From: CAYPGJ01 sp050174775
GTDB lineage: Bacteria > Planctomycetota > Phycisphaerae > Phycisphaerales > UBA1924
Reading direction: 5' to 3'
NCBI GenBank assembly: GCA_050174775.1
Contig: JBFXJP010000008.1
Location: forward strand, 1 to 64,000
DNA length: 64,000 nucleotides
The notes below the pieces were generated by a model. It had not been told where the DNA came from. It worked only from the letters and a program-made list of their open reading frames with translations, and made no database searches. Shown one piece after another: positions 57,355 to 64,000 of this stretch. Every line of letters starts with the position of its first letter. The stretch's first letter is position 1. The translations under genes were made by a program, and so were the position numbers.

Positions 57355-57707
57355 GGGGCCGAATTGGTTTCGACCGGACAAGCGCTTCGCATCGTGGCGC
57401 GTCGCGGCGCACGCATGCCCGCGTTATCAAGCGTGCACACACATAACTGCCAACACGCAGTTTGCTCTCGCTGCCTGATATTCAGGCGGCTCGGCGGGGC
57501 TCCACGCCCGATAGAGCCCCAGCCGAACGACCATCGGGCTGGCGCCTTCCCTGAGGCTCGGGGGGAGGGCGCGAGACAACGCCGCGCCTGGGACCGACGA
57601 GACGTTGCCGCTGGCGGCGCGTCGGTCTGAGATCAACGCAGCGGACACACGCGTAGAGGCGGTGCGGAGACTGTCACGGGACGGGGGTTCGATACCCCCC
57701 GGCTCCA
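57355..57707 (+). ncRNA. ssrA: Transfer-messenger RNA (tmRNA, SsrA)
   Basis: 5' end GGGGCCG (57355-57361) followed by the tRNA-like GGTTTCGACCGG; 3' end T-arm GGGGG-TTCGATA-CCCCC and acceptor CGGCTCC with discriminator A at 57707. Acceptor pairing is complete with one G-U. CCA is not encoded. The tag reading frame is GCC AAC ACG CAG TTT GCT CTC GCT GCC TGA at 57449-57478, giving ANTQFALAA, with the usual ALAA end. It rescues stalled ribosomes with SmpB. The 3' end is the integration site of the element to the right. Confidence 0.95.
57674..57707. other. Attachment site (attL) at the tmRNA 3' end
   Basis: The tmRNA T-arm and acceptor sequence is followed directly by an integrase gene facing it, the standard layout for tyrosine-recombinase islands that insert into ssrA and restore its 3' end. 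The exact core and the second copy (attR) cannot be defined, as the right end is outside the window. Confidence 0.7.
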
Positions 57708-58966
57708 TTTTTCTGGTGTTCCGGACCGCTTGCGACAGTCCGGGTCCGGGCACGCCTAAGTGCCTTGTTTTCAGCATTTTCGGCCGAGCCGCCCGTTGAG
57801 GCGGCTTTGTCCGTTTGTGCCTGACAGGGACCCGACGGGAGCGCCGCAGGTGCGTCTCCAAGTGAGTCTATTGGTGAGTCATCCGTGAGCAGGCTGGGGA
57901 GGCTCCGGACTGACTCAACGACAGGAAGCCTTCCCGCGTCCGTGTAGACGTTCGCCGTGAGACGGATGTCGCTATGCCGCATGAGCTCCATGGCGGCCCG
58001 CACGGGCACGCCCGCCCGCATGAGCTCCGTCGCGAAAGTGTGACGAAGGGCGTGGAAGTCCGCCTTGCGGCCGGTGTCGTCGAGTCGCTCGATCCCCGCG
58101 GCCTCGAAGTCCGCCCTGATAGTCCGGTGCGTCGGCGTTGTCGAAAAAACGCGGCAGCCAGGACCCACCCCGGCGGGACGAGCCACGAGCAGGGCCGCCG
58201 CCAATTCCGGCGTTAGTGGTAAGCGGGCCTGCTTGCGGTTCTTCGAGATCGCAGCACGAACGCGCAGCGACGGCGAATCGCCGTTGAGTTCGACATCTGC
58301 CCAAGTCAACGCTCGAAGCTCGCCTTTCCGCAGACCCGTTCTCAGGGCCGTCAAGTACAGGAGCCGCCTCGACCCAGCCTGAGCAAGCAGCCTCTGGCAT
58401 TCCTCCACCGTGAGGGCACGCCGCTCAAAAGTCGCTCGGCCCTTTGCGTTCGCGCGACCGACGCAGGCAAGCGGGTCGCCCGCGATGCGGCCTTGTCGAT
58501 GCAACCAGCCGAGCATCGCCCGCATTGCCCCGAGGTACTCATTGAGCGTCTTGGGAGAAAGGGACTGCGCCGATCGCCACCGGGTGAACGATTCGGGAGT
58601 GACGTCCCGAACAAACCGCCAACCGCAATCGTCCAGCAGCCGCGATACTCGTTCCCGGACCTTTCGACGATGGTCACGCGTGGCGGCACGTGCGTCAAGA
58701 TCAGCGAGGTAAGCCTTCAGGTGTTCTGCCAAGGGCAGCCCGCCCGCGTCCGACATGGCCTTGGAAGGCCCGACGCCAGCGCGTTCCAATTCCGCTTGAC
58801 GTACGAGTTGCCGGAGCTTCTCCTCCGCCACTCGCTTGTCCGTGACGTGGAGCGGAACCGTGACCGGCGTCACATCCCCGGCGAGGCGATACCGGCCGGA
58901 GTAGAGCCTCGACACAATCCGGCGACCGCCACGCCGCCTGGAGGGCTTGAATACGAACATCTGCAC
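57674..58966 (-). CDS. Tyrosine recombinase (phage-type integrase)
   Basis: 430 residues. A core-binding domain (about 75-165) precedes the catalytic domain with R213 (LRTGLRKGEL), H305 and R308 (DFHALRHTFATEL), H331 (MRHSDIRLTANVY) and nucleophile Y341. The C-terminal 85 residues are low-complexity. The last dozen (ending GAGGYRTPVP) are the complement of the tmRNA 3' end, so integration probably replaced the original stop. GTG 58966 has GAGGAG seven bases upstream and follows the excisionase stop by three bases. Confidence 0.92.
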   Translation of the reverse strand: MQMFVFKPSRRRGGRRIVSRLYSGRYRLAGDVTPVTVPLHVTDKRVAEEKLRQLVRQAELERAGVGPSKAMSDAGGLPLAEHLKAYLADLDARAATRDHRRKVRERVSRLLDDCGWRFVRDVTPESFTRWRSAQSLSPKTLNEYLGAMRAMLGWLHRQGRIAGDPLACVGRANAKGRATFERRALTVEECQRLLAQAGSRRLLYLTALRTGLRKGELRALTWADVELNGDSPSLRVRAAISKNRKQARLPLTPELAAALLVARPAGVGPGCRVFSTTPTHRTIRADFEAAGIERLDDTGRKADFHALRHTFATELMRAGVPVRAAMELMRHSDIRLTANVYTDAGRLPVVESVRSLPSLLTDDSPIDSLGDAPAALPSGPCQAQTDKAASTGGSAENAENKALRRARTRTVASGPEHQKNGAGGYRTPVP

Positions 58967-58969
58967 GGC

Positions 58970-59170
58970 TCAACTCCTCGGCAATCGCGCCACCGCCACC
59001 TCGATGGCTCGCGCGTCGAATCGCGTGCACCGCCCCACTTTTACGGGCTGAGGCAACAAGCGACGCTGCACGAGCCTATACACCTGTCGGACGCTGACCT
59101 GCAGCAAGTTGGCCACGTCGCGCACCGTCAGAAACCGGACTTCACCAATACGCTCATCTTTCCCACCCAT
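58970..59170 (-). CDS. Excisionase-like HTH protein (AlpA/helix-turn-helix 17)
   Basis: 66 residues. FLTVRDVANLLQVSVRQVYRLVQRRLLPQPVKVGRCTRFDARAIEVAVARL is the winged-helix pattern of DNA-binding excisionase family proteins. It directly precedes the integrase and probably directs excision or regulates int. Confidence 0.85.
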   Translation of the reverse strand: MGGKDERIGEVRFLTVRDVANLLQVSVRQVYRLVQRRLLPQPVKVGRCTRFDARAIEVAVARLPRS

Positions 59171-59211
59171 AATGCCCTTGTCTCCCTTCGCTCTGGCGCG
59201 CCCTGCAGCCG

Positions 59212-59382
59212 TTAAGCCTTACCGGCCATGGGTCTCCTCCGCAGCACGGTACGCGCCTGCTTCCATTCCGCAGCGGCACTACGCCATACCGCCCCACTCA
59301 GCACCCTCGTCGCCTCATCACATCTTCCTGCGGGGTCGAAGATGGTCGCCGTCAGGGCCGTCATGGGCCCGATTGAAGTCAT
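59212..59382 (-). CDS. Possible small protein, doubtful
   Basis: A 56-codon frame from ATG 59382 overlapping the end of the 109-residue gene. It is arginine- and alanine-rich (RVLSGAVWRSAAAEWKQARTVLRRR) with no good ribosome site. It fills an otherwise empty 147-base gap before the excisionase, and that is its main support. Confidence 0.25.
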   Translation of the reverse strand: MTSIGPMTALTATIFDPAGRCDEATRVLSGAVWRSAAAEWKQARTVLRRRPMAGKA

Positions 59383-59647
59383 CCCGCGCCCGGTTGCGCC
59401 GACGATCGAGCCGCTCGCGAATCCGCTCGATCTCCGCCAGCAGCTTTGCATCCTTTTCGTTGCGCACCTGACGCGTGATCGCACCCATCGGTGTCCGCTG
59501 GAACACCAGACGAGGCTGGGACAACTTCCCGTATAGCTCCTCCATCCGCTGCTTCGATGCCAAGCCCTCCGTGCCGCCAGACTGCGGACCTGGGCTTCCC
59601 CATGACGCCTGGTTGAACGATCCGCTGACTTCGCCTCTGTCTTTCAT
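59318..59647 (-). CDS. Hypothetical island protein with coiled coil
   Basis: 109 residues from ATG 59647, with AGGAGG eight bases upstream. The ATG overlaps the preceding gene's stop (ATGA). A Gly/Ser/Gln-rich first 30 residues leads to a helical charged segment (RNEKDAKLLAEIERIRERLDR) likely to form a coiled coil. No family recognised. Confidence 0.55.
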   Translation of the reverse strand: MKDRGEVSGSFNQASWGSPGPQSGGTEGLASKQRMEELYGKLSQPRLVFQRTPMGAITRQVRNEKDAKLLAEIERIRERLDRRRNRARDDFNRAHDGPDGDHLRPRRKM

Positions 59648-59886
59648 CGACGAGCCTCCTTGATGATCCAGGTCGATACGGTTGTTCCTGTGTTTCCGAG
59701 GTAATGCCACACGGGCTGCCTGAGCCTCTGCATCCGCAGGGTCGGCATCTCGCCGCGCACACCGACGCGGGGTAGCCCGAAGGCTTGAATGAACACGCAG
59801 ATCAGGACGATTTTCGCGATGGCGTTCCGGGCGCGTCGCCAGAAGCAGCGGGAGTGCCAGCGGCCGAGATCAGCTGTTGTTGTCAC
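59644..59886 (-). CDS. Small single-pass membrane protein downstream of virD4
   Basis: 80 residues from GTG 59886. The GTG overlaps the virD4 stop (GTGA) and the stop overlaps the next ATG (ATGA), so it is embedded in a coupled series. A basic N-terminus (RWHSRCFWRRARN) is followed by a membrane segment (AIAKIVLICVFIQAFGL) and a polar C-terminus. The gene is hidden as the tail of a longer open frame. No family recognised; its position suggests a conjugation-related role. Confidence 0.55.
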   Translation of the reverse strand: MTTTADLGRWHSRCFWRRARNAIAKIVLICVFIQAFGLPRVGVRGEMPTLRMQRLRQPVWHYLGNTGTTVSTWIIKEARR

Positions 59887-61235
59887 GTGACGCGCTCCTT
59901 GTTGCCAGGGGATCTGGACCGCCGCGAGTAGTACGGATTGGGATCGGCCCATGAGCGCCATTGCCGGCGCGTCCGGTAGTCGACCTTCTGCGCCAGCAGG
60001 GGCGGCATGTTGCGGTAGAAGATCAGCTGCGTGTCCGAGTCGAGCAGGCGGATGTCCTCGGGTCGCAGCAAGGGCTGCCCGGTCCTGGACTGACCGAAGG
60101 AGAACTCGGCGTGGCTCATCCCCTCCGCGCCCATCGGCCGAAGGCTCTGACTCACGTCTTCGACCGTCACATGGCCGGACATGTCGCTGAGCAGCTTGGT
60201 CGTCTCGAACTCGGTGACGTTGAAGGCCTGCACGACATCGCACAGGCCGACGAGGTCGCGCCAGCCTTCCGCTCCGTAAATCCTTCTGATCTGAGACACC
60301 TGCTGGATCACGGCGTGCACGCGAACGCCCTGCGCGCGGTACTGCGCCATGGCGCGGAGAAGGTTGGGCAGGTACCCGAGATTCGCGAGCTCGTCCAGCA
60401 GGAACGTCACGCGCTTGTTCGTCCGGTCGCGGCCGACGAGCTCGAACGCCGAACTCAAAACCAGATTCATCCAGGCGGCATGGGTGACGCCTCGATCGCT
60501 CGGCAGGATGACGTACACCGTCGTCGGACGGTCCTTCATCGACGAGAACGTGAAGCCGTCCCCGCTGCTGACATGCTCCCCAAGCGGCCCGAAGCCGTCG
60601 TAGATGCGGAGCGCCTTCTGCGCCGTGGACAGGCCGCCTTGGAATTCTTCGGGCGCGTTCTGGAGCGTGCCGAGCAGTTTGCGGCCCGCTTCCGCCAGCA
60701 CGCCGCCGAACGCAGTCGTGAAGGCCATGTCGGCGAGTTGACGCTCGAACGTCTCGGGGGACGCCATGAGCCACTGGCGCAGATGGGGCGCTGTTACGGC
60801 TCCGCATGTCCGGAGACGATCGAGAAGGCCCGCCGAGATGATCTGTTGGCCGGCGTCGATGAAGAACTCGCTCTTCGGGTCCGGCTTTGCCGGCATCGGC
60901 AACAGGAGCGATGCGAGAAGATCGGCGTCGTCCTTCGCCGTGGGCCCGGCACGCAACAAGGAGAACGGGTTGTAACCGTCATCCCCGAGAGCGATCCCGA
61001 GCTCTTCGCTCAGAGTCGCGTGATAGGGATTAACGAGGACGACGCGGTGCCCCAAACGCTTGCGGCGATGACGCGCGGTCATCGCCGCGAGTTCCCCTTT
61101 GACATCGACCACGACCATCGACTCTCTGTTGAGCAGAAGATTTGGTACGACGACGCAGGTTCCCTTTCCCGACCCGGCGGGGCCGATGGTCAAGACGTGG
61201 TTTTCGCCGTGGTAGAACAGGTCGGTGGACGGCAT
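59883..61235 (-). CDS. virD4: VirD4/TraG-type type IV coupling ATPase, main part
   Basis: 450 residues from ATG 61235. Walker A IGPAGSGKGTCVVVPNLLLN near residue 18, SMVVVDVKGELAAMT, Walker B VTFLLDELANLGYLPNLL and AVIQQVSQIRRIYG. It ends with a Ser/Arg-rich tail. It couples DNA substrate to the conjugative channel. The N-terminal membrane part is missing from this frame and encoded by the next ORF upstream, in the same frame, across one TGA. AGGAGG six bases before ATG 61235 would allow internal initiation. Confidence 0.88.
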   Translation of the reverse strand: MPSTDLFYHGENHVLTIGPAGSGKGTCVVVPNLLLNRESMVVVDVKGELAAMTARHRRKRLGHRVVLVNPYHATLSEELGIALGDDGYNPFSLLRAGPTAKDDADLLASLLLPMPAKPDPKSEFFIDAGQQIISAGLLDRLRTCGAVTAPHLRQWLMASPETFERQLADMAFTTAFGGVLAEAGRKLLGTLQNAPEEFQGGLSTAQKALRIYDGFGPLGEHVSSGDGFTFSSMKDRPTTVYVILPSDRGVTHAAWMNLVLSSAFELVGRDRTNKRVTFLLDELANLGYLPNLLRAMAQYRAQGVRVHAVIQQVSQIRRIYGAEGWRDLVGLCDVVQAFNVTEFETTKLLSDMSGHVTVEDVSQSLRPMGAEGMSHAEFSFGQSRTGQPLLRPEDIRLLDSDTQLIFYRNMPPLLAQKVDYRTRRQWRSWADPNPYYSRRSRSPGNKERVT

Positions 61236-61238
61236 CGA

Positions 61239-61592
61239 TCACCTCCTGATAGCGCCGAGGAACACCCCTCGGGATCCTGTGAGCCCGAACCGCGCGGCGT
61301 CTTTCGCCGTCGCGAGCCTCGCCCGGCCGTGAGTGTTCGCTGAGGACCGCCTGGCGCGATCCATGGCGCGGTGATCGCGCCGCACATCACCGGCGTTGAG
61401 GGCGCGCAGCGCCATCTTGCCACCGTGCAGTGCCGCGACCATGCACCCCAAGACAGCAAGCGAGGCCAGAGGCTCCGACAGCGACCGGGCGAGGACATCG
61501 CACCGGGCAGCCCCAAACCAGCAGCCGCCCGCCGCGCACCACAACAGCCCGGGCGGGCTAGTCATGCGAGAGTTCGATCGCGTATGCGACAT
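61239..61592 (-). CDS. VirD4/TraG N-terminal membrane part, separated by an in-frame TGA
   Basis: 117 residues. One or two membrane segments (SEPLASLAVLGCMVAALHGG and an upstream Cys/Trp-rich stretch) are followed by HGRARLATAKDAARFGLTGSRGVFLGAIRR. This is the segment that in VirD4/TraG proteins lies just ahead of the Walker A domain. The frame stops at TGA (61241-61239) and the next ORF continues in the same frame two codons later. Together they would give about 570 residues, a normal VirD4 length. Ribosome site GAGG six bases before ATG 61592. Confidence 0.65.
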   Translation of the reverse strand: MSHTRSNSRMTSPPGLLWCAAGGCWFGAARCDVLARSLSEPLASLAVLGCMVAALHGGKMALRALNAGDVRRDHRAMDRARRSSANTHGRARLATAKDAARFGLTGSRGVFLGAIRR

Positions 61593-61714
61593 GATCTACC
61601 TCTCCTCAAGGGTTTATGGTGTTGCCTGCCGACTTCGGCTGATGGCTGATACGAAAGGAGTTCAGGGATGCGCTGCTCGAGCGAGATGCGGCCCCAGGCG
61701 AGCCGCCGGATCGA

Positions 61715-62065
61715 CTACGCCGGGAAGTACGAGTCCAGCGAGGGCCCCCGGTGCAGATGCGGATTGAGCAGGCCGTAGATGTGAATCGCCAGCCAGAAAA
61801 CCAGCGACAGCGCCACGAACAGATCGCCGATGTTGAGCCCTCCCTTCACTCTCAGGTACTCGGTGGGCAGCGCCGCCCAGAGCAGAATGAGGGACGCCGC
61901 ATGGCCAAGCACGAGGTAGATCCACGGCCACATGGGAGAGTTGTTGTCGATGTATCCCACGAGGAGAAATGAGCCGAAACAGTGGGAGTACAGGAACCCG
62001 ATGTACCCGAAGACGACTTTTCCCGGCGAGTACGCGCGCACCCGGTCCACTCTGGCGATCAGCAT
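61715..62065 (-). CDS. Hypothetical membrane protein of the island
   Basis: 116 residues from ATG 62065, with AAGGAG seven bases upstream. Three membrane segments: about 19-37 (VVFGYIGFLYSHCFGSFLLVGY), 50-66 (IYLVLGHAASLILLWAAL) and 83-100 (DLFVALSLVFWLAIHIYGL). No known family. Together with the 41-residue gene it lies between the coupling ATPase and the regulated promoter at 62342-62369. Confidence 0.6.
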   Translation of the reverse strand: MLIARVDRVRAYSPGKVVFGYIGFLYSHCFGSFLLVGYIDNNSPMWPWIYLVLGHAASLILLWAALPTEYLRVKGGLNIGDLFVALSLVFWLAIHIYGLLNPHLHRGPSLDSYFPA

Positions 62066-62100
62066 TCCGTGGCTCCTTTGGCTACGAGCGGTAATGCGAG

Positions 62101-62132
62101 AAAAACCGCGCCCGCGGCTGTTCGCCGCGAGC
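62101..62132 (-). terminator. Minus-strand terminator-like hairpin
   Basis: GCCCGCGGC (62110-62118) and GCCGCGAGC (62124-62132) pair with one G-T around TGTTC. On the minus strand the stem is followed by GCGGTTTTTCTC. It lies between the 41-residue and 116-residue genes, so some transcripts may stop here. Confidence 0.65.
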
Positions 62133-62145
62133 GCAGACGCGGGAG

Positions 62146-62271
62146 TTACTGGAAGATCCCCACCAGGACCACGAGGCCGATCAGTGCCCCCAGCCACACG
62201 GGCCAGGTCGACTCCTTCTTCGGCCGATACGTGCGAATCCACCCAGCGCCTGTCTGCTCGTACTTCGTCAT
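62146..62271 (-). CDS. 41-residue single-pass membrane protein
   Basis: ATG 62271 to TAA 62146. A polar, basic start (MTKYEQTGAGWIRTYRPKK) is followed by a membrane segment (WPVWLGALIGLVVLVGIF). GGAG lies eight bases upstream. First gene behind the palindrome-containing promoter at 62342-62369. Too short for family recognition. Confidence 0.5.
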   Translation of the reverse strand: MTKYEQTGAGWIRTYRPKKESTWPVWLGALIGLVVLVGIFQ

Positions 62272-62341
62272 GCCTGTGTCTCCGGAGAGCATCGCTCCGC
62301 CATGCTGCATGGCCTCGGGAACCGATCACGAAGCCATTTCC

Positions 62342-62369
62342 AACATACCTTAGAACTAAGGTAGTGCAA
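62342..62369 (-). promoter_or_regulatory. Promoter with a perfect palindrome between -35 and -10
   Basis: On the minus strand, TTGCAC (62369-62364), 16-base spacer and TATGTT (62347-62342). The spacer is almost entirely the perfect 8+8 palindrome TACCTTAG-AA-CTAAGGTA (62346-62363). A protein dimer bound there would block or remodel the promoter, as plasmid and MerR-type regulators do. The transcript would lead to the 41-residue gene about 65 bases on. Confidence 0.6.
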
Positions 62370-62404
62370 GCGTCAGTATCAGCTTATTTTTCGGACGTGC
62401 ATTG

Positions 62405-63274
62405 TTAGGGCTCTGGGTGGCTTGAGCCGGTGTACCTGTTGCCAGCGTGGATGCGCGGCACAGAGACTAATCGGATTGTCGTGTTTTTGAACCCGCGGTT
62501 GCCGCCCCGACCGCGGCGGGTGATCCCGATCTGGCCCTTGCTATCTAGCACAAGACCACCCAAGTCTCCGTCGTCGGTCTGGATCCGCAGGCTAAGAACA
62601 TCGAGCAGCAGTTTTACGTCACGCACGAACGCAGCCCGGTCTCCCGGCGGGTCCACTTGGGCTTCGCGAATGATCTCCTCCAGACGACGAATGGCCCCAG
62701 TTGGCACATTCGGCACGAAGGCGGCGACAAGATCGCCGAGCGAAGCGGCCGCGAACTCATTGCGGACCACTGAGCCAGCGACGGCCCGTGTTCTCGCGTC
62801 CCCGGAGTTTTTCTTAGGCACCTTCTTCGGTACCACATCTTCGGGGCTGCCGTCAACAAGCTGCTGGAAGGGGCCCGGGTGCGGAATTCGATCTTGAGGC
62901 GCCAACTTCGCACCACCGCGTGAATCGTTCAACGGGGGATCATCGGATTGCCAGGAGATCGTGAAGTCGCCATCGAGCAGTTCAACGTCGGACACTGGCT
63001 CGCGCCAGCACTGATTGATGCAACGCCGTAGATCTTCCGTCGTTATCCGTTTTCGAATTGGGCCGTCTTTCGCGGCCCGTAGCCGGGCGGTGATGACTCC
63101 CGGGCCGGGCCAGTCATTATCGCCCGAGAGCAGATCGGCGATTGCTGTATGGAGCGCCCGGGCCAAATCGCGATCGTCACGACGCGTATAGGCGTCGAGG
63201 CCTTCAATCCGATCGACTCCCTGCACCCTGAGGGATACGAGCGTGGTGGAAATAGCGGATCGCGTGCGTGCCAA
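62405..63274 (-). CDS. Unrecognised island protein
   Basis: 289 residues from TTG 63274, with AGGAGG four bases upstream, eight bases after the stop of the upstream gene. The N-terminal half is mixed alpha/beta with Arg/Asp-rich segments (ARLRAAKDGPIRKRITTEDLRRCINQCW). The middle has a basic patch (VVPKKVPKKNSGD). The C-terminal part looks beta-rich (LLLDVLSLRIQTDDGDLGGLVLDSKGQIG). No family recognised. GC and codon use are more even than in the core chromosome. Tightly coupled to the gene at the right edge, so the two probably work together. Confidence 0.6.
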   Translation of the reverse strand: MARTRSAISTTLVSLRVQGVDRIEGLDAYTRRDDRDLARALHTAIADLLSGDNDWPGPGVITARLRAAKDGPIRKRITTEDLRRCINQCWREPVSDVELLDGDFTISWQSDDPPLNDSRGGAKLAPQDRIPHPGPFQQLVDGSPEDVVPKKVPKKNSGDARTRAVAGSVVRNEFAAASLGDLVAAFVPNVPTGAIRRLEEIIREAQVDPPGDRAAFVRDVKLLLDVLSLRIQTDDGDLGGLVLDSKGQIGITRRGRGGNRGFKNTTIRLVSVPRIHAGNRYTGSSHPEP

Positions 63275-63282
63275 TGTTCCTC

Positions 63283-64000
63283 CTACCCTGAACACAGTTG
63301 GGACCGGATCGCAGTCTCCCACTGAGGGTCGAAAAACTCAAGGTAGCGCTCCAGATCACCGGTTTTGGAGCTGATCGACACCACGGTCTCGCCGCCGTGA
63401 GAGAAGTTCAAGCCGAGCCGGTAATTGGTAAATCGCTGCCCCCGCGGTCGCAGTTCGTAGACCATCAGCGTCGGCATGATCACCGTCTGAACTAACCGAT
63501 CGCCGAACATCCGAACTCCAACCTGTCTTCCGGTGACGGGTTTGCCGGCGTGGATCAAACGTAGATCGTCGGTCGTCGCGCGCGTGTAGTCCCATTTCTC
63601 GGCCCGGTACAACTCGTTACCGATCGCGTCGCGAGCGACCTGGTCCACAAGCAACTGCCGCATCGGCGCCTTTTTCTCGGGATGCCCCATCCGAATGTCC
63701 CCGCTGCGGTCCGCTGGGACGACTTTGGGCAATTCCAGCGACTCGCTGGCGAGGGGGTAGCGAAACAACGGCAGCACCGGGCGGCGGGGCCGGGTTGTCG
63801 CGGACAAGTGCGAGACGACGGTGGCTGGCGTGTGCACGATCCGAGTCATAACCAGCACGGTGGACCTGGCTGTACTGACTACGACCAGGCATCTCGGATC
63901 GTCGGTCGCGATCTGACGCATGACGCCCGCGAGCACATCGACAGCATGGTTTCCGCCCAAGCCCTCGACAAAGTAGTGACCGCGCCCGAACAGGTGCGAA
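63283..64000 (-). CDS. Unrecognised island protein, 5' end outside the window
   Basis: At least 238 residues; the frame is open from 64000 leftward to TAG at 63283. The visible start reads GRGHYFVEGLGGNHAVDVLAGV, then strands (RCLVVVSTARSTVLVMTRIVH), a central LFRYPLASESLELPKVVPAD, and a beta-rich end (VQTVIMPTLMVYELRPRGQRFTNYRLGLNFSHGGETVVSISSKTGDLERYL). No known domain was identified. It precedes and is co-oriented with the 289-residue gene. The TTG at 63960 is not the likely start, since protein-like sequence continues upstream. Confidence 0.55.
   Translation of the reverse strand, partial: SHLFGRGHYFVEGLGGNHAVDVLAGVMRQIATDDPRCLVVVSTARSTVLVMTRIVHTPATVVSHLSATTRPRRPVLPLFRYPLASESLELPKVVPADRSGDIRMGHPEKKAPMRQLLVDQVARDAIGNELYRAEKWDYTRATTDDLRLIHAGKPVTGRQVGVRMFGDRLVQTVIMPTLMVYELRPRGQRFTNYRLGLNFSHGGETVVSISSKTGDLERYLEFFDPQWETAIRSQLCSG

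Noticed and set aside
59644..60807. 387-codon frame antisense-shifted to virD4
   Set aside because: Only its last 80 codons (from GTG 59886) are protein-like and coupled to neighbours; the rest is a shadow of virD4.

Overview
The window is high-GC bacterial DNA that reads as a planctomycete of the Phycisphaerae type. The sequence evidence is two secreted proteins with short PEP-CTERM-like tails (hydrophobic segment plus arginine cluster), a secreted subtilase ending in two dockerin-like repeats (GDxNGDxxVNFADLN), and an organised set of MEP-pathway genes. This assignment is inference from gene content; no rRNA is present.

Layout. 1-20.5 kb is core chromosome: the 5' end of a squalene/phytoene synthase-type gene, ispH, a tandem universal stress protein, rlmN, a thioredoxin-like protein, a DUF305 protein, a glycosyltransferase-like protein, two PEP-CTERM-like proteins, icd, a secreted phosphatase/rhodanese fusion, a SHOCT protein, an amidohydrolase, hrpA, the subtilase and an aminotransferase. 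20.5-25.7 kb holds an EamA transporter and a complete LysW carrier-protein operon (lysW-lysX-lysY-lysZ-lysK). Its leader carries a terminator hairpin and a short lysine-codon-rich ORF. 26.1-30.3 kb has lemA, an HtpX-like protease and feoA-feoB with a small membrane partner. 30.3-38.4 kb is a conventional arginine operon (argR-argC-argB-argF-argG-argH-argJ) in which argH is fused to a GNAT acetyltransferase domain. The window therefore has both a carrier-protein route and the acetylated route. 38.5-45.1 kb has a lower-GC orphan AAA ATPase, an ABC exporter, an HI0933-type flavoprotein and a cation/proton antiporter with a TrkA-type domain. 45.1-57.3 kb has a GAF-SpoIIE phosphatase, a secreted protein of unknown function, a PhoR/PhoB-like two-component pair next to a porin O/P family gene, a hypothetical protein, an O-methyltransferase, acs, ispD and a PilZ protein.

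57.35-64 kb is the left part of an integrated conjugative or mobilisable element. It starts at the 3' end of the tmRNA gene (ssrA), and the integrase reading frame ends inside the tmRNA. Inward from there come an excisionase-like HTH protein, small overlapping ORFs, a VirD4/TraG coupling ATPase split by one in-frame TGA, two small membrane proteins behind a promoter with a perfect palindrome between its -35 and -10, and a two-gene unit that I do not recognise and that runs off the right edge.

A window-scale pattern cuts across the genes. The + strand is clearly G-rich from 1 to about 20.5 kb, roughly balanced over the LysW operon, strongly C-rich from about 26 to 44.65 kb, and G-rich again afterwards, whichever strand the genes lie on. 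The last switch falls inside one intact antiporter gene. The three best candidates for new biology are this skew block, the LysW leader, and the unrecognised genes of the ssrA island.
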